Source of the DNA: JBDHWG01 sp039810085
Lineage (GTDB): Bacteria > Chloroflexota > Anaerolineae > Epilineales > JAHCIE01
Length of the DNA stretch: 64,000 bases
Assembly (NCBI GenBank): GCA_039810085.1
Contig: JBDHWG010000008.1
Span: 62,001-126,000 of the forward strand
Direction of reading: 5' to 3'
The number at the start of each line of letters is the position of its first letter. The first letter of the stretch is position 1. The translations under genes and the position numbers were made by a program. Below, piece after piece: positions 7,879 to 15,916 of this stretch. The notes below the pieces were generated by a model, which saw nothing but the letters and a program-made list of their open reading frames with translations, was not told where the DNA came from and did no database searches.

Positions 7879-8535
7879 ATGCCCGCGTTGAGTGCAATCA
7901 TATTGTCCGGCGGACAGAGCCGCCGCATGGGCCGCGATAAGGCGCTGCTCGAGCTAGACGGTGAGCGCCTGCTGGACCGCGTCGCGAATACCCTGTCGGC
8001 CATCAGCGACGACATCATCGTCGTGGCCGGCGAGCCTGACCGCTACACCGACGGCAGGTGGCGCGTTATCGGTGATGCCTTCCCCGGCGCGGGCGCTGTC
8101 GGTGGACTGTATAGTGGGCTTCAGGCGGCGCGCCATCCCTACGTTGTGGCTGTGGCATGCGACATGCCGTTCCTCAACCTTCGACTCCTACGCTACCTGG
8201 CGCGGGCGGCGCGCGGTTGGGACGCCGCCGTACCCCAGGTCTCCGACACAACGCTGGGGGCTGACGCCGAGCTCATGCCGCGCCACACGGCCAAGGACCG
8301 CGACCTCCAGCCACTGCACGCTGTGTACAATCGCCGTGTCGCCCGGGCCATCCTGTCGCGCATCACGGCGGGTGACCTGCGGATGATCGGCTTCTTTCCC
8401 TACATCAAGGTGCGCTATGTGGGTGTAGCCGAGATCGAGCGTTACGACAAAGAACACCTCTCCTTCTTCAACGCCAACACGCCTGAAGAGTGGTCTGCGG
8501 TTCAGGAACGTCTCCATGCCCGATCCCAAGCTTAG
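7879..8535 (+). CDS. mobA: Molybdenum cofactor guanylyltransferase
   Basis: The 218-residue protein opens with the nucleotidyl-transferase signature 'LSGGQSRRMGRDKALL' and contains 'VVACDMPFLN', the Asp-containing metal site of MobA. MobA links GMP from GTP to molybdopterin to form the guanine dinucleotide cofactor used by formate dehydrogenases and related enzymes. The ATG at 7879 is preceded by GAGG and, farther up, by a TATAAT -10 at 7846-7851. The 3' end overlaps fdhD by 20 bases, so the two genes are translationally linked and serve the same molybdo-enzyme maturation route. Confidence 0.88.
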   Translation: MPALSAIILSGGQSRRMGRDKALLELDGERLLDRVANTLSAISDDIIVVAGEPDRYTDGRWRVIGDAFPGAGAVGGLYSGLQAARHPYVVAVACDMPFLNLRLLRYLARAARGWDAAVPQVSDTTLGADAELMPRHTAKDRDLQPLHAVYNRRVARAILSRITAGDLRMIGFFPYIKVRYVGVAEIERYDKEHLSFFNANTPEEWSAVQERLHARSQA

Positions 8536-9391
8536 CTGGCGCTACGTCCAATATGATGACCTGGGCCGCGCCGAGACCATCGACGGCGCGATCGTCAACG
8601 AGACGCGCTGGCGGCTATACGTCAACCGGCGCCTGCTGGTCAGCTTCATGTGTACGCCCCTGGACCTGCACCACCTGGCGCTGGGATTCCTCGTATCCGA
8701 GGGATTGATCCGTAAGCTTGACGACGTTGTCTCACTCAAGGTTTACGAGGATGAACACCAGGTCTACTGGTACATGCCCAGCCTCGGCTTGGACGAGCGC
8801 CTCACGCTGCCCGTATGCGAGGAATCGGTGGGGGCTATCGATGCGCGGCTGGCGCATCCGCTGCCGGACGACCTTGGGCCGGAGATTCTCACCAGCGGCT
8901 GTGGCGGTGGCGTGACGTTCCAGGACATGGAGCGTGTGGCCGGGCGCATTGAGTCGACATTACAGGTAACGCCGACGGACCTCATGGGGCTGATGCGCCA
9001 GCTCAACGAGCGAGCGCGCCTCTACCGCGAGGTGCGCGGGATACACACCAGCGCCCTCGCCGATGCGGAGCGCGTGCTGGTCGTCGCCGAAGATGTCGGC
9101 CGCCACAATACATTGGACAAGATTCGCGGCGCGTGTCTCTTGCGTGGAATCCCGACGCAGGACCGTATCCTATTGACGACGGGCCGCGTTTCATCAGAGA
9201 TGATTACCAAAGCAGCGCGCATGGGCGTCCCCATCGTCGTCTCGCGCACCTCACCGACGGCATTGTCCGTCCGTCTGGCCCAGGCGTGGGGCGTGACGTT
9301 GGTGGGCTACGCGCGGGGCCGACGCCTGAGTGTTTACACGGGCGCGGAACGCGTTACCGCCGATGTGAGCGCCGCAATAACACAAAGTTGA
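8516..9391 (+). CDS. fdhD: Formate dehydrogenase accessory sulfurtransferase FdhD
   Basis: The 291-residue protein matches FdhD: N-terminal 'LYVNRRLLVSFMCTPLDLHHLALGFLVSEGLI', then 'VAEDVGRHNTLDKIRGACL' and 'LLTTGRVSSEMITKAARMGVPIVVSRTSPT', which form the cofactor-binding core. FdhD passes sulfur from a cysteine desulfurase to the Mo/W-bis-MGD cofactor of formate dehydrogenase. The sulfur-carrying loop reads 'TSGCGGG', a single Cys instead of the CxxC seen in the E. coli protein. The overlap with mobA implies co-expression. No formate dehydrogenase is in the window, so its client lies elsewhere. Confidence 0.88.
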   Translation: MPDPKLSWRYVQYDDLGRAETIDGAIVNETRWRLYVNRRLLVSFMCTPLDLHHLALGFLVSEGLIRKLDDVVSLKVYEDEHQVYWYMPSLGLDERLTLPVCEESVGAIDARLAHPLPDDLGPEILTSGCGGGVTFQDMERVAGRIESTLQVTPTDLMGLMRQLNERARLYREVRGIHTSALADAERVLVVAEDVGRHNTLDKIRGACLLRGIPTQDRILLTTGRVSSEMITKAARMGVPIVVSRTSPTALSVRLAQAWGVTLVGYARGRRLSVYTGAERVTADVSAAITQS

Positions 9392-9395
9392 AGAG

Positions 9396-9448
9396 CGCGC
9401 AGGCCGGTCCAAAGCGGAGCCGCCGCTTCGCGTGGTCCGGCCTGCGCG
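9396..9448. repeat. Long hairpin between fdhD and the cytochrome gene
   Basis: The arms (9396-9410 and 9434-9448, core GCGCAGGCCGG) pair with one T-T mismatch. A second inner stem (AAGCGG/CCGCTT) lies within the loop. No T-run follows, so it is not an obvious terminator; it may be an mRNA-processing or attenuation structure ahead of the cytochrome gene. Confidence 0.6.
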
Positions 9449-9468
9449 TGTTCCTGGAAAAGGTAGCT

Positions 9469-10140
9469 ATGCGTTTTTCTCTCATCGTGGCATTCTTGAT
9501 GGGCGTGGGGTTGCTTGTGGCAGGCTGCCGCGTCCCGGCCGGGGTCATCATGCCGCCCGCGCCGACCGTTGCTTCGAAGATGGGCGCCGCCCTCTACACC
9601 GAGCGGTGTGCCGTGTGCCACGGCGACCAGGGCGAGGGCAAGGGCAAGGTCGGTACCTCACTCAGCAGCCCAGAATTTCTCTCGACCGTTAGCGATCCCC
9701 TCCTGACCGACGCCATCGCCAACGGGCGCGAGGGCACCACGATGTCGCCGTGGGCGAAGAACGGCCTCGACGACGCCCAGATTGCGTCGCTGGTGAGGTA
9801 CATCCGCAAGTGGCAGAAGACGCCGAGCATCGCCCTGGACAGCGCGCCGCTGAAGGGCGATGCGGCGAACGGGAAGACGCTCTATGACCAGAACTGCGCG
9901 TCGTGCCACGGGCCAACGGGCATGACCATGCGCAACGACAGTCTGGCCGGTTCGTCTATCGGCCACCCCCAGTTCCTGGCCCAAGCCTCGGACGCCTTCA
10001 TCGCCTACGCCATCGCCAACGGGCGCTCAGGCACGGTCATGGTTCCTCATGCAAAGGAGAAGGGCGGCGCCCTTAGCGCCCAGGACATCGCCGACATCGT
10101 GACCTACATGCGGACGTGGAAGAACGTCCCGCCGGAATGA
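9469..10140 (+). CDS. Di-haem c-type cytochrome lipoprotein
   Basis: The 223-residue protein has a lipoprotein signal (hydrophobic run ending 'LLVAGC', Cys at ~17) and two similar class-I cytochrome c domains. Each has one CxxCH haem site: 'CAVCH' near residue 46 and 'CASCH' near 147, followed by distal Met regions ('GTTMSPWA', 'GTVMVPHA'). It is likely an extracytoplasmic electron carrier. AAAGG precedes the ATG at 9469; a longer in-frame opening to 9133 overlaps fdhD and lacks a signal peptide, so it was not used. It lies 77 bases after fdhD, with a hairpin between them. Confidence 0.88.
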   Translation: MRFSLIVAFLMGVGLLVAGCRVPAGVIMPPAPTVASKMGAALYTERCAVCHGDQGEGKGKVGTSLSSPEFLSTVSDPLLTDAIANGREGTTMSPWAKNGLDDAQIASLVRYIRKWQKTPSIALDSAPLKGDAANGKTLYDQNCASCHGPTGMTMRNDSLAGSSIGHPQFLAQASDAFIAYAIANGRSGTVMVPHAKEKGGALSAQDIADIVTYMRTWKNVPPE

Positions 10141-10200
10141 GAAGTGACGGGGGAACGAAGTGACGAGTGACGGGGTGACGAGGTGACGGGGTGACGGAGT
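10141..10200. repeat. GTGACGRRG short direct-repeat tract
   Basis: After the cytochrome stop there is a run of about six imperfect GTGACGGRG/GTGACGAAG units. The same 9-base unit recurs at 60468-60612 and 63208-63320. Confidence 0.8.
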
Positions 10201-10216
10201 TGTCGCTGGATAAGGC

Positions 10217-10340
10217 CGACGAATCGAATTCGTCGTCTGATGCGGCAAAGCCTGCCGAGGCAGGCTGGCTAAGGGAGACCTGCCATCCCAGCCTGCTTGA
10301 GCAGGCTTCGTTTTCTTAGCCACCGACTTGAGTCGGTGGC
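10217..10340. repeat. Cluster of four perfect short palindromes
   Basis: Four palindromes with short loops are packed here: CGACGAAT-cga-ATTCGTCG (10217-10235), AGCCTGCC-ga-GGCAGGCT (10249-10266), AGCCTGC-ttga-GCAGGCT (10290-10307, followed by TCGTTTTC on the plus strand and thus a weak terminator for the cytochrome) and GCCACCGACT-tg-AGTCGGTGGC (10319-10340). The block lies between convergent transcripts and looks like a REP/BIME-type cluster. No coding sequence is supported. Confidence 0.8.
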
Positions 10341-10387
10341 GTCGCGGGGCGAACGCGTTGCCTTGGGCGCAAAGCGCCAGCATCCCC

Positions 10388-11191
10388 TCACCCCGTGACC
10401 ACGCGATCCATAGCTTTCCTTAACCCACCCACAAACTCCGCCACCTCGGCGGCCGGGTTCTCCGCCTGGTCGGCGACGCGGACGACGGCGCTGCCGACGA
10501 TGACGCCGTCGGCGATGTGGGCGACGCGGCTCGCCTGCTGGGGCGTGCTGATGCCGAAGCCAACGGCCAGCGGCACGTCGGTGTGGGCGCGGACACGCCC
10601 GACGAAACTCTCTAGCTCGGTCGGCAGGCTCGCCCGCGCGCCGGTGACACCCAGCAGCGACACAAGATAGATGAACCCGGAGGCTCGCTCGCACACGGTG
10701 CGGATGCGGGCCTCTGTGCTGGAAGGGGCCAGGAGAAAGATGAGGTCCAGGTCGTGGCGGCGCGCCGCTTCGGCCAGGTCGTCGGCCTCCTCCGGCGGCA
10801 GATCGGGTACGATGAACCCGTCCACACCGGCGTCGGCGGCTTCGGCGCAGAAGCGGTCAACGCCGCGCTGGAAGATGGGGTTGTAGTAGCCCATGAAGCA
10901 GAACGGCGCGGCCACGCCCGCCTCACGCAAGTGCCGCACCTGGCGGAAGCACGCGTCTACCTTCAATCCCTGCTCCAGTGAGCGCTGCGTCGCTGCCTGG
11001 ATTGTTGCCCCGTCGGCCAGCGGGTCCGAAAAGGGCACACCCAGCTCGAACAGGTCAGCCCCTGCTCGCTCCGCCGCTGGCACAATGTCAAGCAGGGCAT
11101 CGGGCGTCGGGTGGCCGATGCATAGATAGGGCATGAGGGCGATGCGACCCTCGGCGCGCAGGCGGTCAAACGTCGGTGCAATACGTGACAT
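10388..11191 (-). CDS. trpA: Tryptophan synthase alpha subunit
   Basis: The 267-residue protein is a full-length TrpA that cleaves indole-3-glycerol phosphate to indole and glyceraldehyde-3-phosphate. The catalytic acids sit at Glu49 and Asp60 in 'FELGVPFSDPLADG', the same numbering as in E. coli. The phosphate-binding 'GFGIS' loop and 'ADGVIVGSAVV' are present near the C-terminus. The ATG at 11191 has GAGGAATT just upstream and is preferred over the GTG at 11203. It is the last gene of the trp operon, 22 bases after the PurA-like gene that separates it from its partner trpB. Confidence 0.95.
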   Translation of the reverse strand: MSRIAPTFDRLRAEGRIALMPYLCIGHPTPDALLDIVPAAERAGADLFELGVPFSDPLADGATIQAATQRSLEQGLKVDACFRQVRHLREAGVAAPFCFMGYYNPIFQRGVDRFCAEAADAGVDGFIVPDLPPEEADDLAEAARRHDLDLIFLLAPSSTEARIRTVCERASGFIYLVSLLGVTGARASLPTELESFVGRVRAHTDVPLAVGFGISTPQQASRVAHIADGVIVGSAVVRVADQAENPAAEVAEFVGGLRKAMDRVVTG

Positions 11192-11213
11192 AATTCCTCG
11201 CACGCGAGTCGTG

Positions 11214-12116
11214 TTAGCGCAGGTCGATCATGTGCTCGATCTGCGGGCCGGTGGACACGAGGGCGACAGGGACACCAATGGATTCCTCCATGCCGTCGAT
11301 GAGGCGGCGCACCTCGCCGGGCAGGTTACCGCGCCGCTGCACGCCGAAGGCGCGCCCGTAGCGGCCCTCGACACCCGTTAGCGTGAGCTGCGTTGCACCG
11401 TTGATGAGCGCCAGGCGGCGAGCCGTCTCGATGTACGCGGCGCTCTCCGCGTCATTGTCCCCGAAGACACTCTCCGAGGGGACGCTAGCGCGCTGGCCCC
11501 GCCCCTTCTTGCCCGTCTCACCGCCTGGCATGAAGACCGACAGAACGAGAACAACCTGGGTGACACGGGTTGGCCCCAATCCCACATCGGTGCAGCAGGA
11601 TTGCGCCGTCGTCTCGAAGGTCGAACCGAGGGGATAGGGCGCGGCCTGGGCGAGAGCCGGTCCACCCGGCGCGCCCTCGATGAGCACGTTGCGGTTCTGC
11701 GCGGCGGCAATATTCAGCTCCAGCGGTACGTCGGCGAGGAACGGCTGCAACTCTGGGAATTCGCCCGCTGGGAGGCGCGTCGGCTGCGCTTCCCCGTCGC
11801 CGTCACGAAAGACGGGGCACAGCGGGTCGATACCCAGGCGGTTCGCCACGCCTAGCCGCTCGACCTCGCCCAGCAAGGCATCCAGGTGGACAGGCACACC
11901 GGGGCCGATGACGATGCGCACGTCTGGCTGGACGAAGGCGCACGGGAGCTGCTGCAAGATGTAGCGCTGCCCCTGCCAGTCGATGCTGTAGTCCACGTTT
12001 GCGCCCGCGCCCGCGCGGCTCGCCAGCACAGGCTGGTCGGCCAGGGCGAGATAGGCTGCGACTTTGCTGCGGGCATCCTCAGGGCTAGGCCCGCCGACGA
12101 CGATAGTGACGCTCAT
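11214..12116 (-). CDS. Degenerate adenylosuccinate-synthetase (PurA)-like protein in trp operon
   Basis: The 300-residue protein aligns by eye with PurA over its length: 'TIVVGG...SKVAAYLA' (N-terminal strand and P-loop), 'ILQQLPCAFVQPDVRIVIGPGV', 'NVLIEGAPGGP...YPLGST', 'GLGPTRVTQVVLV', and the C-terminal 'GVPVALVSTGPQIEHMI'. Catalytic positions are lost: GDEGKGK is replaced by S-P-E-D-A-R-S-K, the GHNAGHT histidine region reads 'AGAGANVD', the IMP loop (TTGRGIGP) is missing, and the guanine-recognising KxD is absent. It is also shorter than PurA (~430, or ~340 in archaea). The ATG is one base after the trpB stop, so it is translationally coupled. AMP synthesis is unlikely; a regulatory or new ligase role is possible. 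Confidence 0.75.
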   Translation of the reverse strand: MSVTIVVGGPSPEDARSKVAAYLALADQPVLASRAGAGANVDYSIDWQGQRYILQQLPCAFVQPDVRIVIGPGVPVHLDALLGEVERLGVANRLGIDPLCPVFRDGDGEAQPTRLPAGEFPELQPFLADVPLELNIAAAQNRNVLIEGAPGGPALAQAAPYPLGSTFETTAQSCCTDVGLGPTRVTQVVLVLSVFMPGGETGKKGRGQRASVPSESVFGDNDAESAAYIETARRLALINGATQLTLTGVEGRYGRAFGVQRRGNLPGEVRRLIDGMEESIGVPVALVSTGPQIEHMIDLR

Positions 12117-12117
12117 G

Positions 12118-13329
12118 CTAAATGGTGACCCCCAGCGCGTCCGCCACGGTTTGCAGGTCCTTGTCGCCCCGGCCGGAGAGGTTGACAATGATTGCCTGCT
12201 CCTGGCTCATCTGTGGCGCGACTTTCAGGGTGTGGGCAATCGCGTGTACTGACTCAAGCGCGCCGATAATCCCTTCGAGCTGGCAGAGCAGCTTGAACGC
12301 CCCCAACGCCTCGTCGTCTGTCGCATAGGTGTACTCAGTGCGGCCAATCTCGCGCAGATAGGCGTGCTCCGGGCCGACGGCGGCGTAGTCCAGGCCCGCC
12401 GACACCGAGTGAGTGAGGGCAATCTGCCCGTCTTCGTCCTGGAGGACGTAAGTCTGCGCGCCGTGGAGCACCCCGAGGCGGCCGAGCGCCGGGTCTGAGA
12501 ACCGCGCCGCGTGTTCGCCGCTGGCGATGCCGTGGCCTCCCGCTTCGACGCCGATCATGCGCACGTCGTCGCCGAGGAACGGGTAGAACAGGCCGATGGA
12601 GTTGGAGCCGCCGCCGACGCAGGCGATGAGCAGGTCTGGCAGGCGGCCGATTTGCTCCAGCGCCTGCGCTCGCGCCTCACGCCCGATGATGCTCTGGAAG
12701 TCGCGCACCATCAGGGGATAGGGATGTGGGCCGAGGGCCGAGCCGAGCAGATAGTAGCTGTCGGCGACGTTGGTGACCCAGTCGCGCATCGCCTCGTTGA
12801 TGGCGTCCTTGAGTGTGCGACTGCCTGAGTCGACCGGCCGCACCTCCGCGCCGAGCAGCTTCATGCGGAAGACGTTGGGCGCTTGCCGCCGGATATCCTC
12901 CGTCCCCATGTACACGACGCACGACATGCCCAGGAGCGCGGCAATCGTTGCTGAGGCGACGCCGTGCTGCCCCGCGCCGGTCTCGGCGATGATACGCCGC
13001 TTGCCCATCCGCTCCGCCAACAGCCCCTGCCCCAGGGCATTGTTAATCTTGTGCGCGCCGGTGTGGGCCAGGTCCTCGCGCTTGAGGTAGATGCGCGCGC
13101 CGCCGCAGTGGGCGGTCAGCTTCTCGGCGAAATACAGCGGCGTCGGGCGGCCAACGTAGTCGCGCTCGAGCGCCAGGAAGCGCGCCTCGAACGCCGGATC
13201 GGCCTTCGCCGCCAGGTACGCCTGCTCCAGCTCGGTGATCGCCGACATGAGCGTCTCAGGGACGTAGCGTCCGCCGTAGCGGCCATAGCGTCCTCGCGCA
13301 TCGGGTAGTGTCTGAGTCACAGCATCCAT
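12118..13329 (-). CDS. trpB: Tryptophan synthase beta subunit
   Basis: At 403 residues this is a standard TrpB1-type, PLP-dependent subunit that condenses indole with serine. The Schiff-base Lys is at residue ~94 in 'HTGAHKINN', the catalytic Glu lies in 'RRIIAETGAGQHG', and the PLP-phosphate loop is 'VGGGSNSIG'. The N-terminal 'GRYGGRYVPETLM' is typical. It lies between the NIF3-like gene (16 bases upstream) and the PurA-like gene (1 base downstream). The trpB-trpA pair, normally adjacent, is therefore split by one gene. Confidence 0.96.
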   Translation of the reverse strand: MDAVTQTLPDARGRYGRYGGRYVPETLMSAITELEQAYLAAKADPAFEARFLALERDYVGRPTPLYFAEKLTAHCGGARIYLKREDLAHTGAHKINNALGQGLLAERMGKRRIIAETGAGQHGVASATIAALLGMSCVVYMGTEDIRRQAPNVFRMKLLGAEVRPVDSGSRTLKDAINEAMRDWVTNVADSYYLLGSALGPHPYPLMVRDFQSIIGREARAQALEQIGRLPDLLIACVGGGSNSIGLFYPFLGDDVRMIGVEAGGHGIASGEHAARFSDPALGRLGVLHGAQTYVLQDEDGQIALTHSVSAGLDYAAVGPEHAYLREIGRTEYTYATDDEALGAFKLLCQLEGIIGALESVHAIAHTLKVAPQMSQEQAIIVNLSGRGDKDLQTVADALGVTI

Positions 13330-13345
13330 AGGGTCCTCATCTCTC

Positions 13346-14242
13346 TTACGTGCGCAAAAACTCCACTAGCTCCGGGGCATCGGGTACAAACGACGCGCTC
13401 ACGCCAAGAGCCTGGGCCCACGTCGCCAGCAGGCGCATGCCAGGGGCTTGCGTTGCATACTGCGACGCGCCGATCAGATTGATGGCGTGCGTACTGGCGA
13501 GCGCCAGGAACGCGGCGCTGCGGTCGCGGAGCGCGGGATCCGGCATCGGGTTATCCAGGATGCCCGTAATGTACGTCTGGCAGCCGAGGGCGTCGGCCTG
13601 TTCCAGCAATATCGGACTGGCGCCATCGCCTGGTACGACGGCGACCCGCCCAACGACGCTGTCGAGATTCTCCGCCACCTGCGAGTTCGTGATGTCCAGG
13701 CGTTCCTCGACACGCAGCAGGAGCGCGCTGAAGTCGAAGATCGCGGCGAGGTGCGGCTCGACATCGACCTTGCCATAGCAGCCGATGGGCTTGCCGTCCG
13801 CCATGATCTCACCGTCGATCTCGATGCCGACAGTGCGAGCGAGGCTGCGCCAGGTGGACAGGCGCGGCGCCCAGACCAGCGGCGCGTGGAGAATGTAGAG
13901 CGAGATACCCCGCTCGCTCAGCTCGGCCAGACCGTTCGGGTCCGGTGGGACGTATCCCACGCGCCCATCTAGCCACATGGGAACGTGGCAGATGAGAACA
14001 CTGCCCGGAAACGCTCGGCCCGCGACGTGCTCCAGCACGGCCGGCGTCGGGTAGACGGCGGTGTAGACCTCGGCGACCTGCACCTCGCCTTGGACGAGCA
14101 GCCCGTTGCCGTGGGTCAGGAACTGCGGCGCGGCGAACTTCTGAAAGGCAGGGTCGCCCTGGGCGAGCAAGGGCCACGTCTCGATGACGCTGTCAACGTG
14201 GAACTCCTCATCGAGGCGGCGGCAGAACTCGTTGAGGTTCAT
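13346..14242 (-). CDS. NIF3/YbgI-family protein with altered metal site, in trp operon
   Basis: The 298-residue protein has the two-part NIF3/YbgI architecture: an N-terminal half ending in 'GISLYILHAPL' and a C-terminal half 'GRVAVVPGDGASPILLEQADALGCQTYITGI' with a final 'YATQAPGMRLLATWAQALG'. In E. coli YbgI the di-metal site uses HH, H/D and GHHATE ligands. Here the corresponding stretches read 'ICHVP', 'HAPLVW' and 'ASQYATQ', so several ligands are replaced. A normal di-metal centre is therefore doubtful. Its ATG overlaps the trpF stop (ATGA), which couples translation. NIF3 proteins have no firmly established general reaction, so the function is unknown. Confidence 0.7.
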   Translation of the reverse strand: MNLNEFCRRLDEEFHVDSVIETWPLLAQGDPAFQKFAAPQFLTHGNGLLVQGEVQVAEVYTAVYPTPAVLEHVAGRAFPGSVLICHVPMWLDGRVGYVPPDPNGLAELSERGISLYILHAPLVWAPRLSTWRSLARTVGIEIDGEIMADGKPIGCYGKVDVEPHLAAIFDFSALLLRVEERLDITNSQVAENLDSVVGRVAVVPGDGASPILLEQADALGCQTYITGILDNPMPDPALRDRSAAFLALASTHAINLIGASQYATQAPGMRLLATWAQALGVSASFVPDAPELVEFLRT

Positions 14243-14919
14243 GTGTTATCCGTCGGCGCGATGCTCTGCTTAGCAGCAGTGATGAAGCGGCGTACCAGGT
14301 CGTGGTCCTTTTTACCAGGCGCGCCCTCGACGCCGCTGGCGACGTCTACGCCCCACGGCTGCACCTCGGCGATAGCCTCGGCGACCGTGTCCGGTGTCAG
14401 GCCGCCGGCAAGCAGCGTTGGGTAGCGCAAGGCCAGGCTCCGGGCGGCGTTCCAGTCGGCGGCGCGACCAGTCCCACCAAAGCGCCACGGGTGGTAGGCA
14501 TCCACCAGGAACAATGGGCGCGTGGCCGTCGCCGGGTCCGTCGGCGGCAGGACCTCGTTGTACGCGGCGGAGATGCCGTCAGCGTCGGCGCGGTTCTGCG
14601 GGCGGATGGCCTTGAACGCGCGCGGGGCAAGCAGTCCCACCTCCAGCGGCGGCTCGCTCCCGCTCAACTGCGCCAGGTCCAGCCCGACCTCGTCCAGGGT
14701 TCGGGCCACCTCCGCGTACTCCACATCGACGAACACGCCCACCATGAGCGGCGAGTTGAGCCGCTCGGCGCGCAGCCGCGCGACAATCTCCCGCGCATCC
14801 TCGACGCTCACGCGGCGCTGGCTTTTCGGGTAGAAGATGAATCCCAGGAGGTCAGCGCCGGCCTCGGTCGCCGCGAGCGCGTCCTCCATGTTTGTAATTC
14901 CGCAAATCTTAACGCGCAC
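14239..14919 (-). CDS. trpF: Phosphoribosylanthranilate isomerase
   Basis: The 226-residue TIM-barrel protein starts 'VRVKICGITNMEDALAA', the diagnostic TrpF N-terminus with the catalytic Cys in K-I-C-G. It ends with the phosphate loops 'LAGGLTPDTVAEA' and 'GVDVASGVEG'. It converts phosphoribosylanthranilate to CdRP. The GTG at 14919 is the start, because GAGGG is spaced correctly upstream; the in-frame extension to 14946 adds residues not seen in the family. The stop overlaps the next ATG by four bases. A REP-like palindrome occupies the 138-base gap to trpC. Confidence 0.94.
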   Translation of the reverse strand: MRVKICGITNMEDALAATEAGADLLGFIFYPKSQRRVSVEDAREIVARLRAERLNSPLMVGVFVDVEYAEVARTLDEVGLDLAQLSGSEPPLEVGLLAPRAFKAIRPQNRADADGISAAYNEVLPPTDPATATRPLFLVDAYHPWRFGGTGRAADWNAARSLALRYPTLLAGGLTPDTVAEAIAEVQPWGVDVASGVEGAPGKKDHDLVRRFITAAKQSIAPTDNT

Positions 14920-14979
14920 GTATCCCTCGCTCCCAACCTGCTTCACTCGTCAACACCCGCTTTGGCTACAACTCCCGCT

Positions 14980-15040
14980 GTCACCCCGACGTAGGAGGGG
15001 CTGGACTGCGACGGCCCAGATGCCTCCTTCGTCGGCATGA
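14980..15040. repeat. REP-like imperfect palindrome between trpC and trpF
   Basis: The arms CCGACGtAGGAGG (ending near 15000) and CCTCCTtCGTCGG (from ~15022) pair, with inner CTGG/CCAG pairing and outer GTCA/TGAC pairing. It looks like a dispersed palindromic repeat inserted in the operon; it has no T-run and is not a terminator. Confidence 0.7.
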
Positions 15041-15057
15041 CGCCATGGGTCTTCTCC

Positions 15058-15873
15058 TCAGCGCGTGGTATGCACTCCCACATTCATACCCGATAGCTCG
15101 CGCACTTTGGCGGCCATGTCGGGCGCGGTCATCAACGCCTCGCCCACCAGGATGGCGTCCACGCCGCCCTCGCCCAGCATGACCACGTCGGCGCTGGTGT
15201 GGATGCCGCTCTCGGCGACGAGTATTGTACCTGTCGGCACAAGCGGGCGCAAGCGCAGCGTGGTGTGGATGTCGACGGTGAAGTCGCGCAGGTCGCGATT
15301 GTTGACGCCGACGACCCGCGCGCCGGATACGACGGCCCGCCCCGTCTCGGCCTCGTCGTGGACCTCGACGAGCGCCGTCATGCCCAGGCGTTCCGCCAGC
15401 TCGCGCAGCGCGACAAGCTCATCGTCCCCCAGTATAGCAACAATGAGCAGGATGGCGTCAGCGCCCCAGGCGCGCGCTTCCCAGACCTGGTACGCGTCGA
15501 TGATGAAGTCCTTGCGCAGTAGGGGCAACTCGGCCAGGGTTTCGTCGGCCTCGGCCTGACGCACGGCCTGGAGATACGCCAGGCTGCCCTGGAAGAATGG
15601 CTCGTCGGTCAGGATGGACATGGCCCGCGCGCCGTTGGCCGCGTAGACTTTCGCCAGCTCGATCGGCGCGAAGTGGGGGCGCAGCAAGCCCTTGGAGGGC
15701 GAGGCTTTCTTCAGCTCGCCGATGAGGCTCACGCCCGGCTGCGCCAGCGCCGCCGCGAAACTGCGCGCCGGTAGCGCGTCAGCGCAACGAGCTTGGATCT
15801 CGGCCAACGGCTGGCTCACCTTGCGCTCGGCAACCTCAATTCGCTTTTGGGCCACAATCTTATCCAGGATCAT
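15058..15873 (-). CDS. trpC: Indole-3-glycerol-phosphate synthase
   Basis: The 271-residue protein begins 'MILDKIVAQKRIEVAERK' and has the expected 'LIGELKKASPSKG', 'SILTDEPFFQGS', 'LLRKDFIID.YQ' and 'VGVNNRDLRDF' blocks with catalytic Lys and Glu residues. It also has 'VAESGI' and 'ILVGEALM' phosphate loops. It closes CdRP to indole-3-glycerol phosphate. The ATG at 15873 has AGGAAG three bases upstream. It is separated from trpD by a ~155-base gap holding a long inverted repeat. Confidence 0.95.
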   Translation of the reverse strand: MILDKIVAQKRIEVAERKVSQPLAEIQARCADALPARSFAAALAQPGVSLIGELKKASPSKGLLRPHFAPIELAKVYAANGARAMSILTDEPFFQGSLAYLQAVRQAEADETLAELPLLRKDFIIDAYQVWEARAWGADAILLIVAILGDDELVALRELAERLGMTALVEVHDEAETGRAVVSGARVVGVNNRDLRDFTVDIHTTLRLRPLVPTGTILVAESGIHTSADVVMLGEGGVDAILVGEALMTAPDMAAKVRELSGMNVGVHTTR

Positions 15874-15916
15874 ACGCTTCCTGCCTCTTTGGTGTATCCC
15901 TTCAGAAGAAGATAGC

